64,000 nucleotides of DNA. Origin: Clostridium vincentii (GTDB lineage Bacteria > Bacillota > Clostridia > Clostridiales > Clostridiaceae). Below the pieces are notes generated by a model that did no database searches, was not told the DNA's origin, and saw only the letters and a list, made by a program, of their open reading frames with translations. This document shows, one piece after another, positions 43,982-51,659 of this stretch (positions are counted from its first letter, which is position 1; every line of letters starts with the position of its first letter). The DNA lies in contig NZ_PVXQ01000019.1 in NCBI RefSeq assembly GCF_002995745.1, positions 1-64,000 of the forward strand, given 5' to 3'. Position numbers and translations under genes: made by a program.

Positions 43982-46132
43982 TTATATATTAACTATTTCT
44001 TTAATTTCTTTTCCATAAGCTGTAACGATAGTAACATTAAGTTTCTTAACCTCATTGTTCCCTGTATTCTCTATCTTTATATTATATTTTTCATTTTCAA
44101 CAGTAATGATAATTTTCAAATTAGATTTTTTATCCTTCTTATAATCTTTGCTAATTCCATCATCATCATATAGATTATATTCTGCTTTATTCTCAACAAA
44201 AGCTATTAGATTTAAAGTCTTATTATTTAATTTTTCTGTGCTTTGTGCTGCTTCTCCATGTACAAATATCTTATTCTTTCTAATAAACACACAAAACTCA
44301 TCAATGTTTACATCAATATAGTTATGCCCTTTATTAATTACTTCAAGAATCTTATTATTATAATCTTTTACCTTCCATAGAAGCATATCCTCCGGAAGAT
44401 ATACATATCTTCCCCTTTTATTTGGCTCATATATTGGAGCTATCATTAAAGAATCACCAACTAATAGTTGATCCTCAACTTGACTTGCATGCTTGTCATC
44501 ATATTCGAAGCATAATGGAGCAATAAGCATATCACTGCTATTAATTGATTTCATATATTCTGAGTAAAGATATGGAATCATTGCATATCTAAATTTAATT
44601 GTATTTCTAATTATTTCTTCTGTTTCAATATCAAACGCGAAAGGTTCTTGATTACGAGTTCCTCGTCCTGCATGATTCCTATATAATGGAGCAAATATGC
44701 TAAACTGATTCCATCTAGTTGCAAGTTCTGAATCTACATTACTTCCAAACCCACAAGTATCAGCTCCACTATAAATAAATCCACACATATTTATTGATGG
44801 TAACATCTTTATGTTCATTATTAAATGTTCCCACCACGAAGAGTTATCCCCTGTCCAAATACCACCATATCTATGTGCTCCTATAGCCGAAGCTCTAGAA
44901 AATAGTAAAAACCGCTTATTATTATCAATTTTATTAAAACCTTCTGAAGCTGATTTGGTCATATTATAGCCATAAATATTATGAACATTATAATGATTTA
45001 CAATACCCTTTTCAGTATTATGGTACATTGATTTATAGTCATCTATACTATTATTTATATTATTCACTGAATCCTTTAATTGAAAAAATGTGTGTATATT
45101 AAGTTCTTGCTTTTTTAACTCATCAATTTTTTTATAAGCCTTATCTATTCCATTTTCACTATAGAATATTGCAGGCTCATTCATATCATTCCAAAAACCT
45201 TCAACTCCCATTTCAATTAAAGACTTATACTGCATTCCAAACCATAATCTTGCATCTTTATTTAGAAAATCCGGGAAATGAACCTTTCCCGGCCATACAG
45301 CTCCAACAAACGGCTTTCCCTCTTTATCTAGTGTAAAATAACTATTTTTAATTCCTTCTTCATACACTTTATAATCTTTCTCAATTTTAACTCCAGCATC
45401 AATAATTGGTATTATCTTAATTCCCTTATCCTTTAATCTCTGAACTAATCCTTTAAAATTCGGAAACCTTTCCTCACTTAGAGTGAAATCTTTAAAATCT
45501 TCCATATAGTCTAAATCTAAGCAAATTCCATCACAAGGTATCTTTCTTTCTATAAACTCATTTGCTATTCTCTCTACTTCATTACCTGTTGGATAACTCC
45601 ATCTGCTTTGTAAATATCCAAATGCCCATTTAGGAGGAACATATCCTTTCCCAATTATATCTAAGAATTTTTTTGTAATTTCTCTTAATCCACTTCCAGT
45701 TATTATATATATATTTGCATCTTTTCCATCTATTGTTACATTTAATTCATCTTTTTTTATATAGCCTACATCATATGTTATCTTACTTGCAAAATCTATG
45801 TACACCCCGAACTTTTCACATCCATCAACTATAAAAAAGTTATGCGCCCCATATAAAGATTTTTTATCTGGGGAATGATTTGGATCATCGCTACAAAAGC
45901 TTTCATATATCCAACCTCGTTTGTTTATGCCCCGAATATTTTGTCCAAGTCCATAAATCTTATTGTTTTTTCCCATAACTAAATTTAATCTGATTTCATC
46001 TTTTATTTGCACCTCAAAAAATGGAATAGAAGATTCCACTTCTTTGCTCCCCTTATTTACTACTGCATCTGTATCAATAGGATTTCCTATTTCATATCTC
46101 ATTATATTTTTATTTACTATAAAACTCTTCAT
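43982..46132 (-). CDS. Alpha-glucosidase, glycoside hydrolase family 31
   Basis: Removes terminal glucose from maltodextrins or isomalto-oligosaccharides. The 716 residues contain the GH31 nucleophile motif GFWNDMNEPAIF, the acid/base Asp in WTGDNSSWWEHL, plus GYLQSRWSYP and ICLDLDYME in the barrel. A beta-rich C-terminal region follows (about 560-716). No signal peptide is seen, so it acts in the cytosol. The start at 46132 follows GGGGAAAATT; an ATG 51 bases upstream lacks a ribosome site. It forms a probable operon with pulA and is divergent from the XRE-TPR regulator. Confidence 0.93.
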   Translation of the reverse strand: MKSFIVNKNIMRYEIGNPIDTDAVVNKGSKEVESSIPFFEVQIKDEIRLNLVMGKNNKIYGLGQNIRGINKRGWIYESFCSDDPNHSPDKKSLYGAHNFFIVDGCEKFGVYIDFASKITYDVGYIKKDELNVTIDGKDANIYIITGSGLREITKKFLDIIGKGYVPPKWAFGYLQSRWSYPTGNEVERIANEFIERKIPCDGICLDLDYMEDFKDFTLSEERFPNFKGLVQRLKDKGIKIIPIIDAGVKIEKDYKVYEEGIKNSYFTLDKEGKPFVGAVWPGKVHFPDFLNKDARLWFGMQYKSLIEMGVEGFWNDMNEPAIFYSENGIDKAYKKIDELKKQELNIHTFFQLKDSVNNINNSIDDYKSMYHNTEKGIVNHYNVHNIYGYNMTKSASEGFNKIDNNKRFLLFSRASAIGAHRYGGIWTGDNSSWWEHLIMNIKMLPSINMCGFIYSGADTCGFGSNVDSELATRWNQFSIFAPLYRNHAGRGTRNQEPFAFDIETEEIIRNTIKFRYAMIPYLYSEYMKSINSSDMLIAPLCFEYDDKHASQVEDQLLVGDSLMIAPIYEPNKRGRYVYLPEDMLLWKVKDYNNKILEVINKGHNYIDVNIDEFCVFIRKNKIFVHGEAAQSTEKLNNKTLNLIAFVENKAEYNLYDDDGISKDYKKDKKSNLKIIITVENEKYNIKIENTGNNEVKKLNVTIVTAYGKEIKEIVNI

Positions 46133-46181
46133 AATTTTCCCCTTTTTATACCTATATTTAGTAATATTCTTGTTTGAACTC

Positions 46182-46210
46182 ATATTATCATCTTAAAAAC
46201 TTTTATTCAA
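46182..46210 (-). promoter_or_regulatory. Predicted sigma-A promoter of the GH31-pulA operon
   Basis: On the minus strand TTGAAT (46210-46205), a 17-base spacer and TAATAT (46187-46182), 50 bases before the GH31 start. Confidence 0.65.
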
Positions 46211-46230
46211 TGATTTATACCCTATCAAAA

Positions 46231-46292
46231 GTTGTGAAATTAATCATTCAAATTACTTTTTAAAGCATATATTCTTCCATTTATTTCACAAC
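46231..46292. promoter_or_regulatory. Candidate operator between GH31 gene and XRE-TPR regulator
   Basis: A 10-bp perfect inverted repeat GTTGTGAAAT (46231-46240) and ATTTCACAAC (46283-46292), 52 bases start to start. It lies just upstream of the GH31 promoter and resembles the pair at 39802-39862 in half-site sequence (GTG followed by A-run) and spacing. Confidence 0.5.
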
Positions 46293-46398
46293 ACTTTTAG
46301 TTGGATTTATTTCTTTTTGGTAGATTTTATTACTAGATTAAAAAATATATGGTATTATTAAGTATATTAATTAATTGTATATAAAAGAGGTTTAACAG

Positions 46399-47643
46399 AT
46401 GAGTGATATTTTATACAAAAACAATCAAAAAGTTATTGGATCAATAATAAAATTAAATAGAATAAAGCAAAATATGAGTCAAAAAGAATTAGCTAAAGGA
46501 ACTTGTGTACCATCTTATCTTAGTCGTATTGAAAGTGGAGATTTGATCCCTAGTGAAGATGTCATTTCCATTATATTAAATAGACTCGGCCTAGTTTTTA
46601 ATGATTCTCCTGAATTCATAGGTAGTGGGACCGAAGCCTTAGCATTGTTTTTTAATAATCTTAATTTTAATGAATTTGATTCTACTACAAAACTATTTAA
46701 AGAACTTGAAGATAAAGAAAACGATTTTATTACCTCTCCTCTTATTATAGATTATTTTTTAGCTAAACTTGCCAGATATTCTACTACCCCTAAAAGAGAG
46801 AAATTTGAAGGTTCTAAAAACGCTTTACTTTCAGCCTTTGAGTTGTTATCTCCGAAACAAAAGTTTCTGTACAATTTTTATATTGGAATTGACATATTAA
46901 ATCATCTAGGTGATATAACTACAGGGAAAGAATATATAAAAAACGCTTTGAATTTTAAAGAAACCGGTCATTGTTACTATTGGCTATCTTATTCATATCG
47001 TATAGAAAATAATACCATTAAGGCATATGATTGCATAAAAAAAGCATTAGATTTATACGTAATTGAAGGTAATTTCATTAGCATTATGAACTGTTATGAG
47101 AAGATTGCCGAGGTTTATTTCATGCTTGATAATTATACGGATGCAATTCATCATTTAAAAATGTCCTTAAGAATGTCTGAAAAAATTAAGAATTCTCATT
47201 ATATAGATCATATTGATTCTATGCTTGCTTGGTCATATTATAGACTAAAAGACTATAAAACTTCTCTTGATTATTTAAATATGAATTCAGGTATAGCAGA
47301 TCATAGAATGATTATTCCAGATTCTGTGTTAGAATCTTTAATTTATTTTGATTTAAAGGACAAAGAAAATCTAAAAAAATCTATTTTAAAACTTACCAGT
47401 CCGCAATCCTTGGAGCAAATAAGCGATGAGCTTGCCAATATTTTTCATAAATTTTTTACCTTCTATTTAGAAAACGATAACTATATGAAGAGCCATATTT
47501 GGGAAGGTTTATTAATTTATATAATTGAAAGTCTATCGAGATTTGTAGAATTAAAAAAAGTTTTTGTTTCTTTATTAAAGGATTATTATATTAATAACAG
47601 AAGATATAAGGATGCTTTATTTTCACAGAATATTTGTAAATAA
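46399..47643 (+). CDS. XRE-type regulator with C-terminal TPR-like repeats
   Basis: DNA-binding protein of 414 residues. The N-terminal helix-turn-helix (about 12-68) reads IKLNRIKQNMSQKELAKGTCVPSYLSRIESG. From about 140 to 360 paired helices resemble tetratricopeptide repeats (YYWLSYSYRIENNTIKAYD, CYEKIAEVYFMLDNY). This layout matches the RRNPP group (PlcR, Rgg, Rap relatives), which respond to small peptides. No peptide gene was found adjacent. GAGGT lies 8 to 9 bases before the ATG. Its divergent position suggests it controls the GH31-pulA operon and perhaps the malQ region. Confidence 0.83.
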   Translation: MSDILYKNNQKVIGSIIKLNRIKQNMSQKELAKGTCVPSYLSRIESGDLIPSEDVISIILNRLGLVFNDSPEFIGSGTEALALFFNNLNFNEFDSTTKLFKELEDKENDFITSPLIIDYFLAKLARYSTTPKREKFEGSKNALLSAFELLSPKQKFLYNFYIGIDILNHLGDITTGKEYIKNALNFKETGHCYYWLSYSYRIENNTIKAYDCIKKALDLYVIEGNFISIMNCYEKIAEVYFMLDNYTDAIHHLKMSLRMSEKIKNSHYIDHIDSMLAWSYYRLKDYKTSLDYLNMNSGIADHRMIIPDSVLESLIYFDLKDKENLKKSILKLTSPQSLEQISDELANIFHKFFTFYLENDNYMKSHIWEGLLIYIIESLSRFVELKKVFVSLLKDYYINNRRYKDALFSQNICK

Positions 47644-47665
47644 CTAATGAATATATTTAAACATC

Positions 47666-47702
47666 AATAAGGTGCTAGGAAGATCCTTCCTAGTACCTTA
47701 TT
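47666..47702 (+). terminator. Terminator of the XRE-TPR gene
   Basis: Seventeen-bp stem AATAAGGTGCTAGGAAG (47666-47682) with CTTCCTAGTACCTTATT (47686-47702), one G-U pair, then TTTTTATT. Confidence 0.92.
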
Positions 47703-47757
47703 TTTTATTACCTTAAATGGATATATCCCAAGTATATTACGATTATTCCAAACTATT

Positions 47758-48561
47758 TTATTTGTTTTGTACTCCATTTATCATTTCTTGTAAAGATACG
47801 TTAGGATTTTTATATCTCTTTCTACCAATAGTTTTTTTATCATATTCTATGGCTTCTTGAGGACAATATTGAATACATGCCATACACTGTTCACAATTAT
47901 TCTTCCAAATTGGTTTACCATTCTTTATCTCTATATTTTTTACACCACAAACCTTTTTGCAAACACCACATCCATTACAATTATCTTTTGCTAAAAATAA
48001 TTTATCTTTTGTGTGAATTTTATATATTCTTTTATAGAATAAAGGGCCTAAAACTCTATCAATTATTATTTTACTTTTTTCATACTCACAATCTTTCTTT
48101 TCTTTAATTATCTTAGCTATTTCTTGAACCTTTATTTTTTCTTTTTCAAATGCCTTAATTTGATCTTCCTTAGATTTTGCACCATACAGAACAATATAGT
48201 TTCCAGGCATATTTATAATAAATCCAGAATTTAATTTTGCATATCTATCTTCTATTAAATCATTAACTTGTTTTAATGCATTACCCGGCATTCCACCATA
48301 ATTCGCTACCGCAAAAACATATGTTGATTTATTTATATTAAGTTTTTTTATAAAGTTTTCTACAATCAAAGGTAACCCACACATATATACAGGGAATATG
48401 ATCCCTATTGATTTAGATTGAATTTTAATTTCTTTATTATTCATTATCTTTGGAATTGAAATTAATTCCACATCCTCAATCTGAAGTGCTATATCCTTAG
48501 AAATTTTTAAACTGTTTCCAGTTCCTGAAAAATAGAATATTGTATTTTTACTAATAATCAT
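47758..48561 (-). CDS. EFR1 family ferredoxin (flavodoxin-ferredoxin fusion)
   Basis: Electron-transfer protein of 267 residues. The N-terminal half has a flavodoxin-like FMN loop (YFSGTGNSLKIS) and FPVYMCGLP. The C-terminal part holds two 4Fe-4S motifs, CNGCGVCKKVCG and CEQCMACIQYCP. Partners are unknown. The start at 48561 follows GGAGAG; upstream in-frame ATGs at 48582 and 48621 lack sites. It lies about 100 bases after an ArsR gene on the same strand, with a hairpin between, so ArsR control is plausible. Confidence 0.88.
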   Translation of the reverse strand: MIISKNTIFYFSGTGNSLKISKDIALQIEDVELISIPKIMNNKEIKIQSKSIGIIFPVYMCGLPLIVENFIKKLNINKSTYVFAVANYGGMPGNALKQVNDLIEDRYAKLNSGFIINMPGNYIVLYGAKSKEDQIKAFEKEKIKVQEIAKIIKEKKDCEYEKSKIIIDRVLGPLFYKRIYKIHTKDKLFLAKDNCNGCGVCKKVCGVKNIEIKNGKPIWKNNCEQCMACIQYCPQEAIEYDKKTIGRKRYKNPNVSLQEMINGVQNK

Positions 48562-48646
48562 AATTATTAAACTCTCCTTCATTGTTAATTCAGATTTGTA
48601 TTTGCTTCTATATTTCGACAACCGTCAAAGTGTAAGTTGTGCCTAA

Positions 48647-48672
48647 AAGAGATTTAATTTCCTTAATCTCTT
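48647..48672 (-). terminator. Hairpin at the end of the arsR-type gene
   Basis: Eight-bp stem AAGAGATT (48647-48654) with AATCTCTT (48665-48672), followed on the minus strand by a short T run. It overlaps the regulator's stop codon and may partly separate it from the ferredoxin gene. Confidence 0.5.
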
Positions 48673-48959
48673 CTAAATATCAATAAATTAGAAAGTTCAT
48701 TTATTAGCTTCTGATTTACTCTTGCAACTAAAAATTTACCTCTTTTTTCTGTAAAAATTAATTTTGCATTGCTAAGTTCCTTTAAATGATGTGAAATTGT
48801 AGGTGCTCCAATATTTAATTTTTCAATTACATCATTTATAAAGCATCCGCAATTTGAATCAAAACTTTTTTCATTACTCTTTACTATTTGAAAATATATC
48901 TCTAATCTATTTTCGTTAGAAAGCGCTTTAAATACTTTTGCTAACTCTTTTGTATCCAT
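48663..48959 (-). CDS. ArsR family transcriptional regulator
   Basis: Winged-helix repressor of 98 residues. It opens MDTKELAKVFKALSNENRLEI, and the recognition region is IGAPTISHHLKELSNAKLI. A Cys-x-Cys pair (SNCGCF) sits before the DNA-binding helices, resembling metal- or thiol-sensing ArsR proteins. The start at 48959 follows AGGAGA by 4 bases. A good promoter (49002-49030) lies upstream. The ferredoxin gene downstream is the likely target. Confidence 0.88.
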   Translation of the reverse strand: MDTKELAKVFKALSNENRLEIYFQIVKSNEKSFDSNCGCFINDVIEKLNIGAPTISHHLKELSNAKLIFTEKRGKFLVARVNQKLINELSNLLIFRRD

Positions 48960-49001
48960 AATTTCTCCTAACATTTTGATAAGTATCGAACTATCTACTT
49001 A

Positions 49002-49030
49002 ATGTTATATTATTATTGATTGTATGTCAA
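49002..49030 (-). promoter_or_regulatory. Predicted sigma-A promoter of the arsR-type gene
   Basis: On the minus strand TTGACA (49030-49025), a 17-base spacer and TAACAT (49007-49002), 43 bases before the start. Confidence 0.7.
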
Positions 49031-49036
49031 TAAATA

Positions 49037-49059
49037 GAGGGCACCTTTTCAGTACCCTC
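49037..49059 (-). terminator. Terminator of the Gfo/Idh oxidoreductase gene
   Basis: Eight-bp stem GAGGGCAC (49037-49044) with GTACCCTC (49052-49059), one wobble pair in minus-strand RNA, then TATTTATT. Confidence 0.7.
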
Positions 49060-49083
49060 ATAAACAGAGTATCCTTATATTGT

Positions 49084-50100
49084 TTATCTTAGATCCCTTA
49101 CCCCGGTTTCTAATATTTCCATTTGCAATAGTGTCTGCTCATCGGTAATTGTTTTACTTTTATTATTTATAATTGCTTCATATAAATCATCATATACTCT
49201 TCCATAATCACCATTGACAGATTTCACTTTTTCTTCATGGATTATACCGACCTCATCCATATAGGTGATCTCGCCATACTGTTTTATTGTATCAACGCCA
49301 AAATCCTTGTTTTCAGGCATATAAAATGCTTTTAAATGTTCTTCTTGACGATCCTTTGTTTCCTTCACAAAACATCCCTTTTTACCATAAATAACAAAGC
49401 TTGGTCTTTCCTTGATTCTAAAGTAACTGGATTTCACAGATATTTTTAACTTCCCATAATATAAATCCAAATCAAAGTAATCATTTGATCTGCCTGGACC
49501 TAATAATTGCCTTACGTCATAGTGGATATCATCTGGTTTGCCAAAATAACTAATTACCTGATCCAATGTATGACAACCATGTCCATATAAATATGACATG
49601 GAAGGAATAAAGCTCGTAATAGATTCAGGTACCTCTGGACGAAAATAATCAAAATGCATTTCTAATTCTAATAATTCCCCTATTTTCCCTTCCTCAATTA
49701 CTTTTTGAACTGTTAAAAAATCACTGTCAAACCGCCTGTTTTGATATGCCTGAACAATTAATCCCTTTTCTTTTGCTAATTCAAATATTTCTTTTGCTTG
49801 TTTTGATGTTTCCATAAATGGTTTTTCAACTAAACAATGTTTATTATGTTCTAATACCATTTTGGAATAGCCATAATGGCTATCATGTCGTGTACAAACC
49901 ACAATTAATTGAATGTCCTTGTCATTTAATAGCTCCTCTAAATCAGAGGTATAATTTACCCCTTCAATTCTATTCCAACTTTCATGCTTAGGATTTCTTT
50001 GATAAATTGTTTTTACCTTTATATTTTTTCTTTGTAGCACAAATGGCAGATGATATCTGTTCGTACTTTTACCATTTCCAATATAACCAATTGTAAGCAT
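49084..50100 (-). CDS. Gfo/Idh/MocA family oxidoreductase
   Basis: NAD(P)-dependent dehydrogenase of 338 residues with an N-terminal Rossmann domain (TIGYIGNGKSTNRYHLPFV, about 1-120) and a C-terminal beta-sheet domain with SYLYGHGCHTLDQVISYFG. The catalytic Lys is in VEKPFMET. Substrates in the family are sugars, inositols or bile pigments; none can be named here. AAGGAGG lies 5 bases before the ATG. It stands alone with its own terminator. Confidence 0.88.
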   Translation of the reverse strand: MLTIGYIGNGKSTNRYHLPFVLQRKNIKVKTIYQRNPKHESWNRIEGVNYTSDLEELLNDKDIQLIVVCTRHDSHYGYSKMVLEHNKHCLVEKPFMETSKQAKEIFELAKEKGLIVQAYQNRRFDSDFLTVQKVIEEGKIGELLELEMHFDYFRPEVPESITSFIPSMSYLYGHGCHTLDQVISYFGKPDDIHYDVRQLLGPGRSNDYFDLDLYYGKLKISVKSSYFRIKERPSFVIYGKKGCFVKETKDRQEEHLKAFYMPENKDFGVDTIKQYGEITYMDEVGIIHEEKVKSVNGDYGRVYDDLYEAIINNKSKTITDEQTLLQMEILETGVRDLR

Positions 50101-50203
50101 ATGAACCTCCTTAAAATATAATTAACATATTTGTTGTTATACTTAGTTTTATCATAAGTTAAGAGTAAAGAAAATATCTATTATGTATTTTATATTAAAA
50201 CAT

Positions 50204-50683
50204 TTACTTGTGGTATGGTTCCCCATTAATAATCCTAAATCCTCTATAGACCTGCTCAAGCAACATAACCCTAAATAACTGATGAGGAAATGTCATCTTT
50301 GAAAAACATAATTTATAGTTTGCCCTCTTTAATACCTCAACAGACAGTCCTAAGCTTCCTCCAATTATGAATACTAGATTAGAATTTCCAGTAACTCCAC
50401 AGTTTGCCATAAAGGCTGATAGTTCCTGTGAAGAGAGCTGGTTTCCATTCAAGTCCATAGCAATTACATAGGCATTATCTTTTATTTTAGATAGAATAGT
50501 TCTACCCTCTTTATCCTTTATAATTAATTCATCTTTCTCTGATGCATTATCAGGTGTTTTTTCATCAGATATCTCTATTATATTTAACTTGCAATATCGG
50601 CTTAGCCTCTTTGAATATTCATCTATAGCATGCTTTAGATATTTTTCCTTAAGCTTCCCTACTGCAATTATTGTTATATTCAT
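50204..50683 (-). CDS. rlmH: 23S rRNA (pseudouridine-1915-N3)-methyltransferase RlmH
   Basis: SPOUT-fold enzyme that methylates pseudouridine 1915 in helix 69 using S-adenosylmethionine. The 159 residues carry NITIIAVGKLKEKYLKHAI, the cofactor knot VFIIGGSLGLS and the C-terminal LLLEQVYRGFRIINGEPYHK pattern (last residues GEPYHK). CAGGAGGA precedes the ATG at 50683; an in-frame ATG at 50722 is too long. The gene often lies near the replication origin in Firmicutes. Confidence 0.96.
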   Translation of the reverse strand: MNITIIAVGKLKEKYLKHAIDEYSKRLSRYCKLNIIEISDEKTPDNASEKDELIIKDKEGRTILSKIKDNAYVIAMDLNGNQLSSQELSAFMANCGVTGNSNLVFIIGGSLGLSVEVLKRANYKLCFSKMTFPHQLFRVMLLEQVYRGFRIINGEPYHK

Positions 50684-50772
50684 ATAAAATCCTCCTGTTT
50701 GTATATATTGATATATTACCACAAAACTACCCCTTTAAAGTATGTTTTTGATTCATATAAACATCTCAACCC

Positions 50773-50819
50773 CTGATGTTTCCTATAACTTCTTTTCTTT
50801 TTATCTTATTAATTTCTTT
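50773..50819 (+). repeat. Dispersed intergenic repeat, copy B
   Basis: Second copy of the 47-base repeat at 293-339, with 43 identities, upstream of rlmH and before the tlp terminator. On the plus strand it falls in a 30-codon open frame (ATG at about 50738) without a clear ribosome site. I do not call this a gene. Confidence 0.6.
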
Positions 50820-50870
50820 TCTTTTACCCTTCTGAAAATTGCTAGGATACTAGAATATGAATCCATAAAA

Positions 50871-50904
50871 AATAAGAAGCACCACTTTAGTGATACTTCT
50901 TATT
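50871..50904 (-). terminator. Terminator of tlp
   Basis: Fifteen-bp stem AATAAGAAGCACCAC (50871-50885) with GTGATACTTCTTATT (50890-50904), wobble pairs in minus-strand RNA, then a run of six T. Confidence 0.88.
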
Positions 50905-50926
50905 GAGGTGCAATTAAATTTTTTAT

Positions 50927-51154
50927 TTATCTATATCCATTTTCCTTGTCTATAGCTTCGTCTTTAATTTCTTCTTTCATATTTTTGAGAGCTGATTCTC
51001 TTCTATTATTCTTTTCTTCTAATGTCTGTTTCATATTTTCATCACTAGTTTTTGCAATCATTTCATCTGCAAGCTCACAATTCTGAATAGTCTTGTCAAT
51101 ATTAAATTGAATTCTGTCTACATTATCGCGTCTATCATCTGGTTTATTTCTCAT
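50927..51154 (-). CDS. tlp: Small acid-soluble spore protein Tlp
   Basis: Spore-core protein of 75 residues, highly charged and helical. It shows the family pattern KPDDRRDNVDRIQ at the N-terminus, then TSDENMKQTLEEKN and KNMKEEIKDEA. Expressed in the forespore in related bacteria. AGGAGAG precedes the ATG. It supports a spore-forming host. Confidence 0.92.
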   Translation of the reverse strand: MRNKPDDRRDNVDRIQFNIDKTIQNCELADEMIAKTSDENMKQTLEEKNNRRESALKNMKEEIKDEAIDKENGYR

Positions 51155-51260
51155 AGTTTAATCTCTCCTTTGTTAATATAATTTTTTCTAAACATCCTCC
51201 TTTTTATTATGGATAAAAGGATAGTTATTATACTATAAGAAATTAAATACAAAAAGAAAA

Positions 51261-51284
51261 GCACGGGTGTTTTAATACCCCTGC
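51261..51284 (-). terminator. Terminator downstream of LacI relic
   Basis: GCACGGGT (51261-51268) pairs with ACCCCTGC (51277-51284) with one mismatch; TTTTCTTTTT follows on the minus strand. It lies 10 bases past the relic's stop codon and was probably its original terminator. Confidence 0.65.
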
Positions 51285-51294
51285 CTTAATCTAC

Positions 51295-51420
51295 TTATTT
51301 ATTAATATTTTTAGCTTTTAAACTTCTAGCAACATTACTTGGGCGATAATTTAATTCTTGAATAACTTTTTCAATACACTCTTTAGTTCCAGCTGACATA
51401 TATTTATCTAAATGTACTCC
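51295..51420 (-). pseudogene. LacI-type regulator fragment
   Basis: The minus strand encodes GVHLDKYMSAGTKECIEK continuing VIQELNYRPSNVARSLKAKN and then a stop. This is the second half of a LacI/GalR DNA-binding domain including the hinge helix (NYRPSNVARSLK). The first helix-turn-helix, the whole sugar-binding domain and a start with ribosome site are missing, and a stop precedes the fragment in frame. Nearby 51421-51600 is AT-rich with no gene. LacI proteins often control sugar genes, so a lost sugar regulator is likely. Confidence 0.8.
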
Positions 51421-51617
51421 TTACTATGATCTTATTTATAAATATACATTTGTTTATATTTACTTGTAAAGTATATCAATTGGGATTAGCTCATGTAATA
51501 CATTTCTCTATCTTATTATAAAAAACTAATTATCTAAATATATGTATACGTTATGATTAAAGCTATATACTTAAGAAAATAAAGTTTCACATAATCTAAT
51601 TTTATTAACATGTAAAA

Positions 51618-51649
51618 AAGAGCACTAGTCTTTTTAGACTAATGCTCTT
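51618..51649 (-). terminator. Terminator of serC
   Basis: Fourteen-bp stem AAGAGCACTAGTCT (51618-51631) with AGACTAATGCTCTT (51636-51649), one wobble pair, then a run of six T on the minus strand. Confidence 0.9.
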
Positions 51650-51659
51650 ATCTAATTAA

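Noticed and set aside
50738..50830. Plus-strand 30-codon frame over repeat copy B
   Set aside because: No ribosome site, and copy A has a different frame end with stops upstream; better treated as a repeat.
51421..51600. Possible gene between LacI relic and serC
   Set aside because: No open frame with a start and ribosome site; very AT-rich sequence only.
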